A stretch of 64,000 nt of DNA from Pomphorhynchus laevis (GCA_012934845.2 WNNJ02003695.1:23921-87920), one strand, 5' to 3'. Counted from the first letter of the stretch, positions 42,025 to 52,690 are shown. Notes: generated by a model not told the origin, from the letters alone. Made by a program: numbers and translations.

Positions 42025-42777
42025 TTGTTATACCACAACTCACGCCTGATTGCATTAGACAAGTTACCAGGTGTGATACCCATTGGAGTTGGTGAAATTT
42101 TTCGAAGAATCATTAGCTTGGCTGTTTTAAGGATAGTTTCTGACTATGTTCAAGAAATCGCCTCGAATGTTCAACTGTGTCCACGTCAGCGCTGCGGTAT
42201 AGAATATGCAATACATAGTATTAGATCAAGATTTCAGCTCGACACCTCTGAATGTATATTAAGAATTGATGCAAGCAACGCGTTCAATCGAATTAACCGC
42301 AGAAATGCACTTGCTAGTATGATAAATATATGCCCTGCTTTATCAACCGCATTGAACAATACGTATTGTAAAGATCCGGAATTATATGTAGAAGACGACG
42401 TTTTGTTTGGGGTCACTCAAGGTGACCCCCTGTCTATGATTGCATTTGCAGCCGCGTCGATTCCATTAATAAAAAACATCAATTCTCGTTTGCCTAATGC
42501 ATTTCAACGTTGGTATGTAGATGATGTAACTTTTGTCGGTACGGTTTCGGAAGCAGTCGAATTCCTTAAGATAGTAGGAGAACTTGAACCGAAATACGGT
42601 TTTCATGTTAATTATGAAAAATGCAATATATTTCATGTTTTAAGTTCGACTCGCATTTGGACACGAGGACATAGACATTCACGGACAGTGTATAAACAAA
42701 GAAGTAATATCAATGACAGCACTGTGATGGCAAACGACAAGGATAAAGTTACACCTGAGAATATTCCTAATAAATAG
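42025..42777 (+). mobile_element. Orphan reverse transcriptase fragment, unassigned retroelement
   Basis: 250 residues open. RT signatures of an unusual type: SRLIALDKLPGVIPIGVGEI, QLCPRQRCGIEYAIHSIRS, RIDASNAFNRINRRNALASM, FGVTQGDPLSMIAFAAASIP, QRWYVDDVTFVG. Although next to CR1-like LINEs, the fingers and the TQGDPL form are not CR1. I recall this signature from animal retroelements, perhaps the tyrosine-recombinase (DIRS/Ngaro) group, but cannot confirm it. It is a fragment: only the RT part is visible, starting at the 3' end of a LINE B copy and passing into LINE A ORF1. Confidence 0.6.
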
Positions 42778-43438
42778 CCTTCACCTTTATCTGACATATT
42801 CGCGGAACACAGTAATAAAAACCACAATATATTGATTTCTACTCATGTTCGACCAAAGAATGTATCAAAGCAGCCTTTAAGTCGAACGCAGACAAGAGAC
42901 GATGATAGAGTGTGCAATGATGTGACAGTCGGAAATGAAAATGAAATGAAATCCAAGGATTTGACAGATAAGTCATTTGTTGAAATTATCAATATTAGGA
43001 ATTGTGCTAGAAACAGAAATAATTGCGTAATTTTTTGCTAACATCACTGAATCTTCTGCATACAACGTTCAGACCCGTGTGGATGATGATGTAGTTTCTA
43101 TTCGTAAGGTTTTTTCGGATATATTTGTTCAGGGGGAAGAGGATATTGAGCGTAGTCTCAATGTCAAAAGCTTATTCCGTCTTGGTAAAAAAGCACAACA
43201 TAAACCACGATTACTTAAAGTAGTATTTGATTCTGTAGATAATACAAGAGCAGTTTTAGCTAGAGGTTATCGCTTGAAAGGTAAGACGACAAAAAATTTT
43301 AAAGATCTCTCGGTTGAGGAAAGATTGTTGCTTAATAATGCTCGTGCTAATCTAGCATTTAGAAGATCGAATGGAGAGACTGATCTAATGATAAGAAATT
43401 TTCGAGTAGTTCGTCGGCGACCACTCGTACGTTGGTGA
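42778..43438 (+). CDS. LINE A (CR1-like) ORF1, C-terminal part
   Basis: Two overlapping frames with a break near 43036: RNNCVIF... then ...NVQTRVDDDVVSIRKVFSDI, LNVKSLFRLGKKAQHKPRLL, KVVFDSVDNTRAVLARGYRL, ARANLAFRRSNGETDLMIRN. The VxSLFRLGKK...PRLLKVVF pattern is the RNA-binding-like region of CR1/L2-type ORF1. No zinc finger is visible, so its N-terminus is probably lost. TGA at 43436-43438 overlaps the start of ORF2. Confidence 0.75.
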
Positions 43439-44298
43439 ATTTGGAAAGTTCTTCGAGGGATTCATTTTTACAATTAGGAAATCTAGCGCGCATTGATATC
43501 ACATCCAACACTACTACTCAATTGCCCTCTTCTTCTGGTATTAGTGTCGCCTATACTAATTTAAGGAGTATTTTACCAAAATTTGATGAACTTAAGGCAT
43601 GGGTCATCTCAAATAAACCAGCGATCCTGGCTCTCACTGAAACATGGCTGCATCGTGATATCTCCGATGGTTCAATTGCTATTATGGGATATAATTTGGT
43701 GAGAGCTGATAGATATTCTCGAAAGGGTGGAGGTGTTGCGCTATATATTACGACATCCTTAAATATTACTTCCACTCGTAATTTTAAAAATGAACTGGGC
43801 ACGTGTGAGTTTCTCTCAGTCATTGTTTCACACTTCGGAGGTCCCTTAGGTATTGCCGTGTGCTACAGGTCGCCGCAATCATCCGTATTAAATCATGAAT
43901 TCTCTACACTAATTAGTCACTGTTCTGAGCTTGAAGAATATCTACTAGTTGGCGATTTTAATATACCCTCAGCTGGTCACATCGGGAATTACGTTTTGGA
44001 TAGTAGTTTTACCAAGTCAGATGTGGATTTGTGGAATTTTCTTACAAATGATCTCATGTTAGAGCAAAATGTGCAGTCATCCACCAGATTCGCGCAAAAC
44101 CAGGAATCTTGTCTAGATTTGGTATTTTTCAAATTAATTACTAGTGTAGGTAATATGAGCTATCAGAGTCCTATTGGGTTGAGCGATCATTGCACGATCT
44201 TATTCAATTGTTTTCCTAGGTGTATGATCCCAAAAGTGGAAAATTTGATAGTGTCGAAAAAATCTTGGCAACAAATTGATGAAGACTTATTACGATAG
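43432..44298 (+). CDS. LINE A (CR1-like) ORF2, endonuclease domain
   Basis: Overlaps the ORF1 stop by 7 bases (start ATGGTGAATTTGG). The APE endonuclease motifs are in order: ISVAYTNLRSILPKFDELKA, PAILALTETWLH, GGGVALYITTSLN, VCYRSPQSS, YLLVGDFNIPSAG, ESCLDLVFF and GLSDHCTILFN. A stop at 44296-44298 breaks ORF2; the linker towards RT continues in frame 44300-44770 (FAPLRRVPKSKAKYPTWFDT, KFWAYVKRSRALLPAISSLR). Confidence 0.85.
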   Translation: MVNLESSSRDSFLQLGNLARIDITSNTTTQLPSSSGISVAYTNLRSILPKFDELKAWVISNKPAILALTETWLHRDISDGSIAIMGYNLVRADRYSRKGGGVALYITTSLNITSTRNFKNELGTCEFLSVIVSHFGGPLGIAVCYRSPQSSVLNHEFSTLISHCSELEEYLLVGDFNIPSAGHIGNYVLDSSFTKSDVDLWNFLTNDLMLEQNVQSSTRFAQNQESCLDLVFFKLITSVGNMSYQSPIGLSDHCTILFNCFPRCMIPKVENLIVSKKSWQQIDEDLLR

Positions 44299-44820
44299 GC
44301 GGCACTAAGAACATCATTCAACTGTGCTAGTGAAGACATTGAGGTAAGGTGGCATGTTATTGAATCAGGTTTAGTAGCTCTTGCAGATAAGTTTGCACCA
44401 CTCCGTAGAGTACCAAAAAGTAAAGCTAAATACCCTACTTGGTTTGACACTGAATTGCAATATGCTCTCAAACATAGAAATCGTCTATTTGAACAAAGCC
44501 GTCATCAGAATAATTTTAAAAAGCAGTATACAATGTTCCGTAATTTCGTCAATCGCCTTAAGAGTACAAAAAGGCAAAGTTTCGAAGATCAATTAGCTTT
44601 ACAAATTGATACAGAACCAAACAAATTTTGGGCTTATGTGAAAAGATCCAGAGCTCTGCTACCAGCTATTTCATCTTTAAGAGACGGTAACACTCGAGTG
44701 ACATCGCCAGACAGCATGGCAGAAGTGTTTGCATCCGATTTTGAGCTAACACTAGATGCTTTCTCTAGCATATTATTAATTATTATTAATGTTTCAACAG
44801 CACATAAAAGCATGGCTTAA
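44299..44820 (+). pseudogene. LINE A ORF2 linker region, beyond a stop
   Basis: Same frame relation as ORF2: DTELQYALKHRNRLFEQSRH, FVNRLKSTKRQSFEDQLALQ, SDFELTLDAFSS, all typical of the CR1 endonuclease-RT linker. It ends where an antisense LINE tail starts at about 44821. Confidence 0.75.
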
Positions 44821-45336
44821 TTGGCTGGTTCACTGCAGAAAAAAAGAAAATATAATAAAAGTATCACAAATACGGAAAAGCAGCTTTCCCCATGGCATCC
44901 TCCATCCGTAATTTCTTTTTGAATTCGTTGATATTGCTACTGCACACTGTTGACTCTCCAAGCCTATTCCACAGAGATACAACTCGCCGATCAAATTGGA
45001 CAGCTCGTGATTTTCTTATCCTTTCACGTCGCAGGGTTAAACCATGGCCTCGGAGGATATTGGATGAGCGCAAATGAAGACAATCTCGAAGTGGATGATC
45101 CAAATCATTAAGAATTTGCCAGACCATACTCATATCGATGTACCGGCGGGTCCACGTGACAGTCTCAAGTCTAAGTGCTTTTAATCGATCAGGGTACGAC
45201 AAAAATTTCAGTTGCGGTGCTAGCTTGGTAGCTCTATGAAGTGGAGATGCTGCATCACAACAGGTAGAAATTGGCTCTCCAGTTTTAAGGATAACAGCAT
45301 ATGAGGTTTTTGTTGAATTGGCTAGGTTATCTAGAT
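44821..45336 (-). mobile_element. Antisense CR1-like LINE 3' fragment (ORF2 C-terminus)
   Basis: Minus strand, reading down from 45336: LHRATKLAPQLKFLSYPDRL, ALRLETVTWTRRYIDMSMVW, QILNDLDHPLR, RGHGLTLRRERIRKSRAVQF, DRRVVSLWNRLGESTVCSSN, INEFKKKL. This is the C-terminal domain of CR1-group ORF2 (RGH...R...FxxRVVxLWNxLP...NxFKxxL). It is 5'-truncated and interrupts LINE A between linker and RT. The frame upstream of 45336 is hAT sequence, not LINE. Confidence 0.8.
45329..45336. repeat. hAT target-site duplication, left
   Basis: ATCTAGAT, identical to 48892-48899 and directly outside the terminal inverted repeat. Eight bases is the hAT standard. Confidence 0.92.
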
Positions 45337-48300
45337 CAGTGCTTCTCAAACTTTCTGATGTGGCGTACCGGCAGATGTTTTTTTTATTCGACAGGGACCG
45401 ACTAGCCAATCTAGCTATCGCAAGAGGGAAATGGGAAAAAAGGCGACGACTAATCATGATGACATGAAGTCTTATTCAATTTAAGATCACTAATCATTGT
45501 CATGCAAGTCTTCCCATTGTGCCAGTAATCGGTAGCTTATTTGTGCCATTTAATTAATTGTTTATGACCCAAGAAAATATTAATTGAACATTCGTAATAG
45601 TATTCATTTATACTGGAAACATATAATGAATGTATAATAAAAAACAAATCGACATATTCCTTTTTATTTTATTTTGATTTTGTAAACTTGTAATTCAATT
45701 TAAGATATGAATGAAAAAAATTAAACAAATCAAAACTAGCGAAACTATATGACACAAATTGAAGACATAATGTTACAAATCTATCTTAATCTAAAATATG
45801 AAAATGATGATTCTATTAACACAATTCGAATAATAGAAATATCAAAACCTTAACCTTTATTAATGTGAAGGGTGAGCCTGCTTCTTATTTGTAAGCTTAC
45901 TCAATCGTGGTTGAATTGAGGAGAGTGCCACTCGAATTGGGGAATGAATATCCAAACAATTCCTGTATTTGGTCTTAATGACACTCATTGTTGAGAAGCC
46001 AGTTTCGCAGAGGTAAGTTGTAGGAAAAACGAGAAGAGTTTTCAGAGCAATTTCACTAAGATTAGAATATTCTGTTTTCACTTTTATCCAAAACGAAGCG
46101 AGTGATGTCGAAGTTTCGAAAATTCTTTTCAGTCCTTCGTCAGCAGCTAGATCCAACAGCTTATCCTCCATAAGAACACTTCCGACAAAGTCATCTCTCA
46201 GTGGAATAAATGGATTTATGATCCAACCATTCCCTATACGTGGATCTTCTTCAGCTGGAAAGTAATGCTGAAAACGATCTGCCAAATTAATCAAGTGTTC
46301 TTTTATGACTTTTCGTAACGATAAAATATTAAGTTCTTCGCCTGCATCGTCGATGACTGTTGCCAATAAGTGGAACATATCATAACAGTCTTTTGAGACT
46401 CGACTTTTCCATGCTTCTAGCTTCCGTTTTTGTCCGTCGATCTTGTCCGCCGTTTTAAAACACGATGCCATACTCCCTTGCATGGAGATGTTAAGAACAT
46501 TAAAAATGGCAAATATATCAGCTAGATAAGCCAGCTTGGCTAGCCAATTCACATCTCGGAACAATTGTGACCAATTTGGTTTTTTGTCCTCAAGAAACAC
46601 CGCTAGTTCATTTCTTAGCTCAAATACTCTTGACATAACTTTTCCCCTTGATAACCAACGTACATCGGCATGCAATAGGAGTTGTTTATGATCAGCTCCC
46701 ATATCATCACACAATGCAGTGAATAGTCTCGAATTTAAAGCATTTGCTTTTACATGGTTAACAATTTTTACAGCCTCACTGAGTACACTATTTAGTTCCG
46801 GAGACATTTTTTTTGTTGCAAGACTTTCTCGGTGAAGGAAGCAGTGTGTTGATTTACACTCTGGGGCAAATGACTTTATTTGGGTAACCACTCCTGAATG
46901 CTTTCCTATCATTGCGGCGGCACCATCGGTGCATACACCTACACAAAATTTGAAATCTAATGCAGATTTGTTAACGATATAGTCACTCACAGTCTTGAAC
47001 ACTTCAGAACTAGTTGTATTTTTTGGTAGTGAAACAGAGAAAAAATACTCTTCTTTCAGTTCACCTTCATGTTCATAGCGCACATACACCATCAGAACTG
47101 CCTGGTTAGCAACGTCTGTACATTCATCAAGTTGCAAAGAATAGTATTTTGCTAATTTAATCTGTTCTATGAGCTGATCTTCCATATCGTGTGCTAGCTC
47201 GTTTATTCGTCGAGCTATAGTATCATTTGATAGTGGAACCTTAGCCACTTTCTGTGCCGAGGGCTCACCCAGCATTTCAATGCAAACATATTTAATACAG
47301 CCTTGCACTAGCGTTTCACATATTGTGTATGGCTTTTTAGCTTTAGCAACTCGAAGTGCTACTTTATAAGAAGCCCGCAAAGCACAAGTATTTGTGCGCG
47401 ACACTTTAAAGATCTGTTTCTGACGGCTTTTTAAATCAACATGTTTTCTTGCAAAAAACTCTTTTGACTTTGAACTCATTTCTTTATGTTTTGTATTTAA
47501 ATGTCTTTTGAGGTGTGACGGCTTCATTGAGTGGTTAGCCAACACATCTCCACAAATAACACACAGCGGTTTTGGCACTTCCCCATCATTTGTTGCCACG
47601 AAACCAAATTGAATGTAAGAGGAGTCATATTTTCGAGTGAAGACAGTACGAATTCTTTTTGAAGGCAACACTTCAGTTTCAATTACACCGTCATCTGCTT
47701 CTGAATTACTTGTGTCTTCCGCAACTAGTTGTCTTGATTTGATAAACTTGTCCATTGGGCCTCGCTTTGACATCTATAAATTTGGGATAGAAATAATAAA
47801 TATAAGTTCTATAACCCGGGTAAATGCTTAATTTATGATATTAAGTTGAAAACCGAATAACTGCAGTGCGAATGCTTTATTTATAAACACTTATTCAAAT
47901 TTATATGAAGGAATACAATTGACATTAATATATAATCATTATATCTTGTGAGGAATTGTATTAAAACAGTAAATTTATAGAAAACATAAAAATTTGCTAA
48001 AAGTTCGAAAAAACTATTCCTTTGCCCAGATTTAATGTAACGATCATTTTATAAAATAGCTTGGAATGATTTTAATCATTCAAGCCAACTGTTTCAATTT
48101 GCCTTGTTTTGTGAAAACATGAATGGAACAAAGTGGAAGAGAAATCATGACTAATGAGACTAATTGGTACTAAAATATTATTAATAATTACACTAATAAG
48201 GTAAATTATGTTAGAAAAACGAGATTATTTAAACATTAAATTACATTATAAGCAGGATTAAAATTGGAATGTGGACGCCGGCTCACACTAATTCATTTTT

Positions 48301-48891
48301 TACTTCAGTTCATAGCATCGCCTTAAGACAATGAAAACTGAACAAATTAAATCTCTGTTTGCCCGCTGCTCAACGTGAAAGTTGATTACATTAGGGGAAA
48401 AATGTTTTATCTCGACCACAGAGCTTTCCGGTTTTTTAGAGTTTTTTATACCCAGGGATAGGATGTGCTGCCATTGAAAAGATTATTAGTAAAGACATTT
48501 TTAGATCAGATGGTCGGGACATGGTTCCAAATGACAATCACGTTGATATCCTTGGGAACATGACTGTTTCACTTCTTGCTGATGACTGACATTCCATGTT
48601 ACATCTTGCTGCTCCACACGTGTGGATCAGGTTGTCAGATGTGTGACATAGAGTAAAATATCAGTCAAATCTTTTAATAAAGTGCATACAATAACTGTTT
48701 CCAATTAAATTACTACCATGCTGTATTCTTATTAGATAAATAAACAAAAAATATCAGTCACATGACCCACCTGTTTCTCATGGCATGTAATTTTACATTT
48801 GTTTATTTTCCTTTGAAAATCTCTTCGCGTACCGGCAGACTATTGCTTGCGTACCGGCACCGGTACGCGTACCACACTTTAAGTAGCACTG
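45337..48891 (-). mobile_element. Complete hAT DNA transposon (Charlie/Buster-like)
   Basis: 3555 bp. The termini are inverted repeats CAGTGCTTCTCAAACTTT (left) and the complement of AAAGTGTGG..., that is CAGTGCTACTTAAAGTGTGG, on the right, both flanked by the 8-bp duplication ATCTAGAT. The motif GTACCGGC recurs near both ends (about 45364 on the left; 48832, 48850 and 48857-48866 on the right), as expected for subterminal transposase binding sites. It carries one transposase gene in antisense. Insertion is into LINE A / antisense LINE sequence. The perfect duplication and open ORF imply a young insertion. Confidence 0.95.
45860..47773 (-). CDS. hAT transposase with BED zinc finger
   Basis: 637 residues, start ATG at 47773. 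N-terminal BED-type finger CVICGDVLANHSMKPSHLKR HLNTKH (Cys-x2-Cys...His-x4-His, ~residues 71-96). RNase-H-like catalytic core: first Asp in YYSLQLDECTDVANQA, second in VGVCTDGAAAMIGKHSGV, with THCFLHRESLA after it. C-terminal dimerisation domain with LLVFPTTYLCETGFSTMSVI and KTKYRNCL. This layout and these motifs are those of the Charlie/Buster branch that gave rise to ZBED5/SCAND3-like host genes. Full length for the family, with no break seen. The terminal repeats on both sides mark it as an element gene rather than a domesticated host gene. Confidence 0.93.
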   Translation of the reverse strand: MSKRGPMDKFIKSRQLVAEDTSNSEADDGVIETEVLPSKRIRTVFTRKYDSSYIQFGFVATNDGEVPKPLCVICGDVLANHSMKPSHLKRHLNTKHKEMSSKSKEFFARKHVDLKSRQKQIFKVSRTNTCALRASYKVALRVAKAKKPYTICETLVQGCIKYVCIEMLGEPSAQKVAKVPLSNDTIARRINELAHDMEDQLIEQIKLAKYYSLQLDECTDVANQAVLMVYVRYEHEGELKEEYFFSVSLPKNTTSSEVFKTVSDYIVNKSALDFKFCVGVCTDGAAAMIGKHSGVVTQIKSFAPECKSTHCFLHRESLATKKMSPELNSVLSEAVKIVNHVKANALNSRLFTALCDDMGADHKQLLLHADVRWLSRGKVMSRVFELRNELAVFLEDKKPNWSQLFRDVNWLAKLAYLADIFAIFNVLNISMQGSMASCFKTADKIDGQKRKLEAWKSRVSKDCYDMFHLLATVIDDAGEELNILSLRKVIKEHLINLADRFQHYFPAEEDPRIGNGWIINPFIPLRDDFVGSVLMEDKLLDLAADEGLKRIFETSTSLASFWIKVKTEYSNLSEIALKTLLVFPTTYLCETGFSTMSVIKTKYRNCLDIHSPIRVALSSIQPRLSKLTNKKQAHPSH

Positions 48892-48899
48892 ATCTAGAT
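48892..48899. repeat. hAT target-site duplication, right
   Basis: ATCTAGAT immediately after the right terminal repeat (...AGTAGCACTG). Confidence 0.92.
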
Positions 48900-49726
48900 C
48901 ATCAGCGGCAGGCCCAGATGATATTCACCACCAACTTCTTAAGTTACTTGCTCCTGTTCTGGCTAAGCCATTAGCCTCCATATTTGAGCTGAGCTTGCGC
49001 ATCTCGAAGTTACCTGCTGCCTGGAAAAAAGCGATTGTAGTACTAATTTATAAAAATGGTGAAAAAGATGATCCAAATAACTATATGGCAATAAGTCTAA
49101 CTAGTGCTGTATACGAAGTGATTGAGCGCTTACTAAACATACGCATATATGATCATTCGAGTTCGCCAAGAATTCTCAATAATGCACAGCATGGATTTCG
49201 CCCTCGGCGTTCATGTCTTACAAACTTATTACATGCTCGTAAAGATTGGGTTGGACATGTTGCTAACGGGTACTGTATCGACGTAATATTTCTTGACTTT
49301 AGTCGGGCTTTTGATAGGGTGCCCCACAAAATGCTAATTTCCACCCTTCAGTCTTATAAAGTCAATCGATCCATTATAAGATGGATTCAAGATTTTCTTA
49401 AAGATATATCCTTTGCTGTTCGTGTAGATCAATGTATATCGTCTTATCGTCCTATCACCCCAGGAGTACCACAGGGATCAGCCTTAGGCCCCTTGTTGTT
49501 TAACATATTTAAAAATCAGCTACTAGATTTAATTGAGGATTGTAGTGTTTTAGCTTTTGCCGATGATGTAAAGGTATGGAAATTGATTAAAACCAACAAG
49601 GATCGAAATGACTTTCAAAATATCCTAAACATTGTTTATCGATGGTCCTTAAACACTGGAATTGTAATAAATATTAAAAGGTGTGCACATATGAGATTAG
49701 GTCATAGCAATGTGAAGCAGAGTGAA
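48900..49726 (+). mobile_element. LINE A (CR1-like) ORF2, reverse transcriptase part
   Basis: Resumes LINE A to the right of the hAT: SSAAGPDDIHHQLLKLLAPV, LPAAWKKAIVVLIYKNGEKD, NNAQHGFRPRRSCLTNLL, VIFLDFSRAFDRVPHKMLIS, GVPQGSALGPLLFNIF and VLAFADDVKVWKLIK. RT domains 1-5 are present; the C-terminus is lost where LINE B sequence begins (SEIESLNTNI) at about 49727. The frame is open from 48995. Confidence 0.88.
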
Positions 49727-50923
49727 ATAGAGAGTCTCAATACAAATATAGTCTCCAACAAACTAATCCGCAAACTTTCCAATAAACACATATCAACATC
49801 CAACACGTCAACTCAAACTGCCCCGTCGTTTCCAATGCCCTTTCTCCACCCACCGACCCTGCCTCAATATACACTTTTCATTCCATGTCATCTTCACTCC
49901 CCGACACCCCACGTCCCGTCCATCCCGTCTCGTCTCTCAATAACTTGCATCCATCAATCAAAATCACCTCCACCAACCTCCACGATCCTTCCACTCCTAA
50001 CCTTTCCTCACATCGCTTGCCACCCTCTTTATTATCATTATCCTCTGTTTCCCGCCGTCAAACCAATTCCCTCCAAATCATTAACTGCCAGCTCTTCTAT
50101 CGTTATCATACCCACTCACGTCCGTCGTCCTCCTTTACGGAATCGCTTTCCTTCTCGCGATCGTTGCGTTATAGTCACTAATATCACTCCTTCCAACTCC
50201 TTATCTCCACAAGCACGTCTCGACCACAATGTTTCAACCTTCAGATCCATCCTCTCGTCTATTGTTCCTGCTCATAAACCATTCTTTTTCAAGGACATTT
50301 CTCCTGTCACATTCATCCGTCTAAACAAATCTTCTCAATCTAATCCTTCACAGCCCCCTCTCCTAAAAATTGTTTGCAAGCATTGCTCTCATGCGTCTTC
50401 CGTCCTCTCTCAACGATTTAAACTCATGTCATCTTCAAACACTCAAATTTTCCCAGATCGTACCCCTTCTGAAATTGCACAACTCTCTTCCCATAGTTTG
50501 ACATCTAATGCCTACTCTCAAAGCTTCGACTCCGTCATGCTTTTCGAGTCTATCACCGCTCTCTCAGACATGATTTCTGCTCGATCACTCCTTTCCGTGA
50601 TAATTATCTTGCTCATCGCCGGTCTCATCTCAACCTACAAGGTACCAAATGCAACTCCTTCTGGCATCGTAAAATCATCACTTTATTCAACTCTAAGACT
50701 CTATGGCATACTTTTCACTCAATCCACATCATTATCCGTCATTCCTACAGACCAAAGTATCCAGGTTGCTCTCTCACACCCCAGTCTCCATCCTATCCCA
50801 TTCTGCCCTGCCTGGTCTCATCCTTCCGGAACTCTTTCATCTTATCCCTGTCTCACCTTACGAAGTCTCATATGTTCTCATGTCCATGCCCAGCAAAACC
50901 TCACCTCCCGATCCCCTGCTTAA
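48995..50923 (+). CDS. Chimeric open frame joining LINE A RT to LINE B
   Basis: 642 codons with no stop. About 245 residues are LINE A RT; from SEIESLNTNI onward the DNA is LINE B ORF1, first read in the ORF1 frame, then, after small indels, partly out of the original frame (the HSPTPHVPS stretch is an alternative-frame reading). It is a by-product of the junction, not a designed protein, though a transcript could in principle translate it. Confidence 0.5.
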   Translation: MRISKLPAAWKKAIVVLIYKNGEKDDPNNYMAISLTSAVYEVIERLLNIRIYDHSSSPRILNNAQHGFRPRRSCLTNLLHARKDWVGHVANGYCIDVIFLDFSRAFDRVPHKMLISTLQSYKVNRSIIRWIQDFLKDISFAVRVDQCISSYRPITPGVPQGSALGPLLFNIFKNQLLDLIEDCSVLAFADDVKVWKLIKTNKDRNDFQNILNIVYRWSLNTGIVINIKRCAHMRLGHSNVKQSEIESLNTNIVSNKLIRKLSNKHISTSNTSTQTAPSFPMPFLHPPTLPQYTLFIPCHLHSPTPHVPSIPSRLSITCIHQSKSPPPTSTILPLLTFPHIACHPLYYHYPLFPAVKPIPSKSLTASSSIVIIPTHVRRPPLRNRFPSRDRCVIVTNITPSNSLSPQARLDHNVSTFRSILSSIVPAHKPFFFKDISPVTFIRLNKSSQSNPSQPPLLKIVCKHCSHASSVLSQRFKLMSSSNTQIFPDRTPSEIAQLSSHSLTSNAYSQSFDSVMLFESITALSDMISARSLLSVIIILLIAGLISTYKVPNATPSGIVKSSLYSTLRLYGILFTQSTSLSVIPTDQSIQVALSHPSLHPIPFCPAWSHPSGTLSSYPCLTLRSLICSHVHAQQNLTSRSPA

Positions 50924-52469
50924 CCACATACTTAAATCCATATGCTCACTGATATCCCCATTTCTCACAACCTTGTTTAACTCGTCCATCAGAGGTCGTA
51001 TCTTCCCTTCACACTGGAAATTTGCAATCGTTCGTACCCTCATAAAGAAGCAATCGCTCGACCCCTCCCTTCCTTTTAGCTATCGCACCATTTCACTACT
51101 CCCTACACTTTCTAAGCTCTTAGAACGCCTCATCTTAATACAGGTCAACGCTTATCTCTCGTCATCCAATCTGTACCCTTCTTTCCAAACCGCTTTCCGC
51201 TCTAATCACTCCACACAAAATTGCCTGCATGAAAGTTTACAACGACTTACTCATTTCTCGAGACAAGGCTCTATATAGTGTTCTCATCTCCCTCGACCTC
51301 CCCATAGCCTTCGACATTGTCGACCACTCTGTCCTCCTTTCTAGCCTTCGTTATGATTACGGCTTTTCTTCCTCCTCCGTAGCATGGTTTGCCTCATATC
51401 TATCCGACCGTTCCTTTCGCGTCTGTTCTAATTCATCATCCTCCCCTCCCATCCCTATTTTTTGCGGGGTCCCACAAGGTTCAGTCCTAGGTCCCCTGCT
51501 TTTCTCTCTTCTGCTTGGCGATCTATCTCCGTTTATCAAACCTTACTCCTTTAACGTCATGCAATACGCCGATGACATTCTCACCTATGCTCACGCAAGC
51601 GCACATCGCATACACGATATCGGCATTTCTGCCTCCAACTGTCTTTCTTATATCTACAAACGTCTCTCCAATCTCCATCTCGTTCTAAACCCCGGCAAGT
51701 CTAAAATAATGTGGATCCTCCCCCGTAAACCAAACATATCTCCTCCCACTGTATCTTTTGCTTCATCGATCATCCCCATAGTACAACATTTCACTTTCTT
51801 AGGCTTCCATTTCGATGATCACCTTTCTCTTAAACCCTTCGTCCGTGACAAGGTCTGCTTGTCTAACTTAATTCTCCGTGGCATCGGCCGTATCTGCCCC
51901 CTTATCGACTTCCGTTCTAGTATGTCTCTTCTTTCAACGCTTATTTTTTCTAAAATCGATTACTGCCTTAGCCTTTTCGCCAATTCTCCAAAATCTATCA
52001 TCCTACCCCTACAACGAATAATCAATTCCGCTGTTCGAGTGCTCTTTCGTCTCCGTCGCTTAGACCACACATCCACATATCTTGCCCAACTCTCCTGCCG
52101 TACCATTTACATCCGCATCAAACTCCGCCTTCTTCTCGTAACTTTTCGTCTCATCGCTGTTGGCTCTCCATCGTTCATCAACCTTCCTTTCTTAGACGAA
52201 ACTCGTCCTACCTCGCTATCGCTGCGTTCCCGCCGTACCCTCTTACTCCACGTTCCTAATTACTCCAACAACTATAGTCTCCGATCCTTCCTCGTCGCCG
52301 CCCCACTCTCCTGGAATCAACTCCCTCTCGACGTCCGCCGTGCTTCCTCTTTTATCACATTTAAACACCTCCTGCGTTCACACCTTCTCGACACATGATT
52401 TAAATTTTTGTTTTGTTGTGATCATGTAAGCGTGCGCTGGCACGCATTTGCCACGTTAAAAAAATATCT
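49727..52469 (+). mobile_element. LINE B (CR1-like) copy lacking its endonuclease
   Basis: Starts in ORF1 (AGTGAAATAGAGAGTCTCAA, as at 37933) and keeps the RNA-binding-like region (DRCVIVTNITPSNSLSPQAR). It then jumps at about 50488 to sequence equivalent to 40028 of the longer copy, so about 1.07 kb covering the endonuclease is missing. RT: FPSHWKFAIVRTLIKKQSL, then the open frame 51229-52398 with LISLDLPIAFDIVDHSVLLS, GVPQGSVLGPLLFSLLLGDL, YADDILTYAHAS, LGFHFDDHLSLKPFVRDKV, APLSWNQLPLDVRRASSF. Hairpin at 52430-52445. Confidence 0.9.
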
Positions 52470-52690
52470 TTTTATGTGAGTCAAAAATATTTTATTGGCA
52501 ATGAGTTTGTTGTTACCACGCAGTCCATTCTGGATCTTGGTATAAGATCTTGGTACAGCATATGCCTGCCTTCGAAGTCCAAGAGAAAACAGAGAAGGCA
52601 GCACATAAGATAGTGAACGCCTTGTTTTAAAAAATCAATTACAACTTTGACAGTGAAAGTTATGTATGAGCCCATTTGCGGGAACCTCCT
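52470..52690. other. Unassigned sequence between two LINEs
   Basis: Between the LINE B tail and the presumed 3' end of LINE E. No feature recognised. Confidence 0.35.

Noticed and set aside
44864-45457. A single 197-codon antisense gene
   Set aside because: The first ~40 codons are hAT terminal sequence and the rest is the C-terminus of a CR1-like LINE; the frame is a junction product.
45860-47773. Domesticated host gene of the ZBED5/SCAND3 type
   Set aside because: Terminal inverted repeats and an exact 8-bp target duplication bracket the gene, so it is an element transposase.
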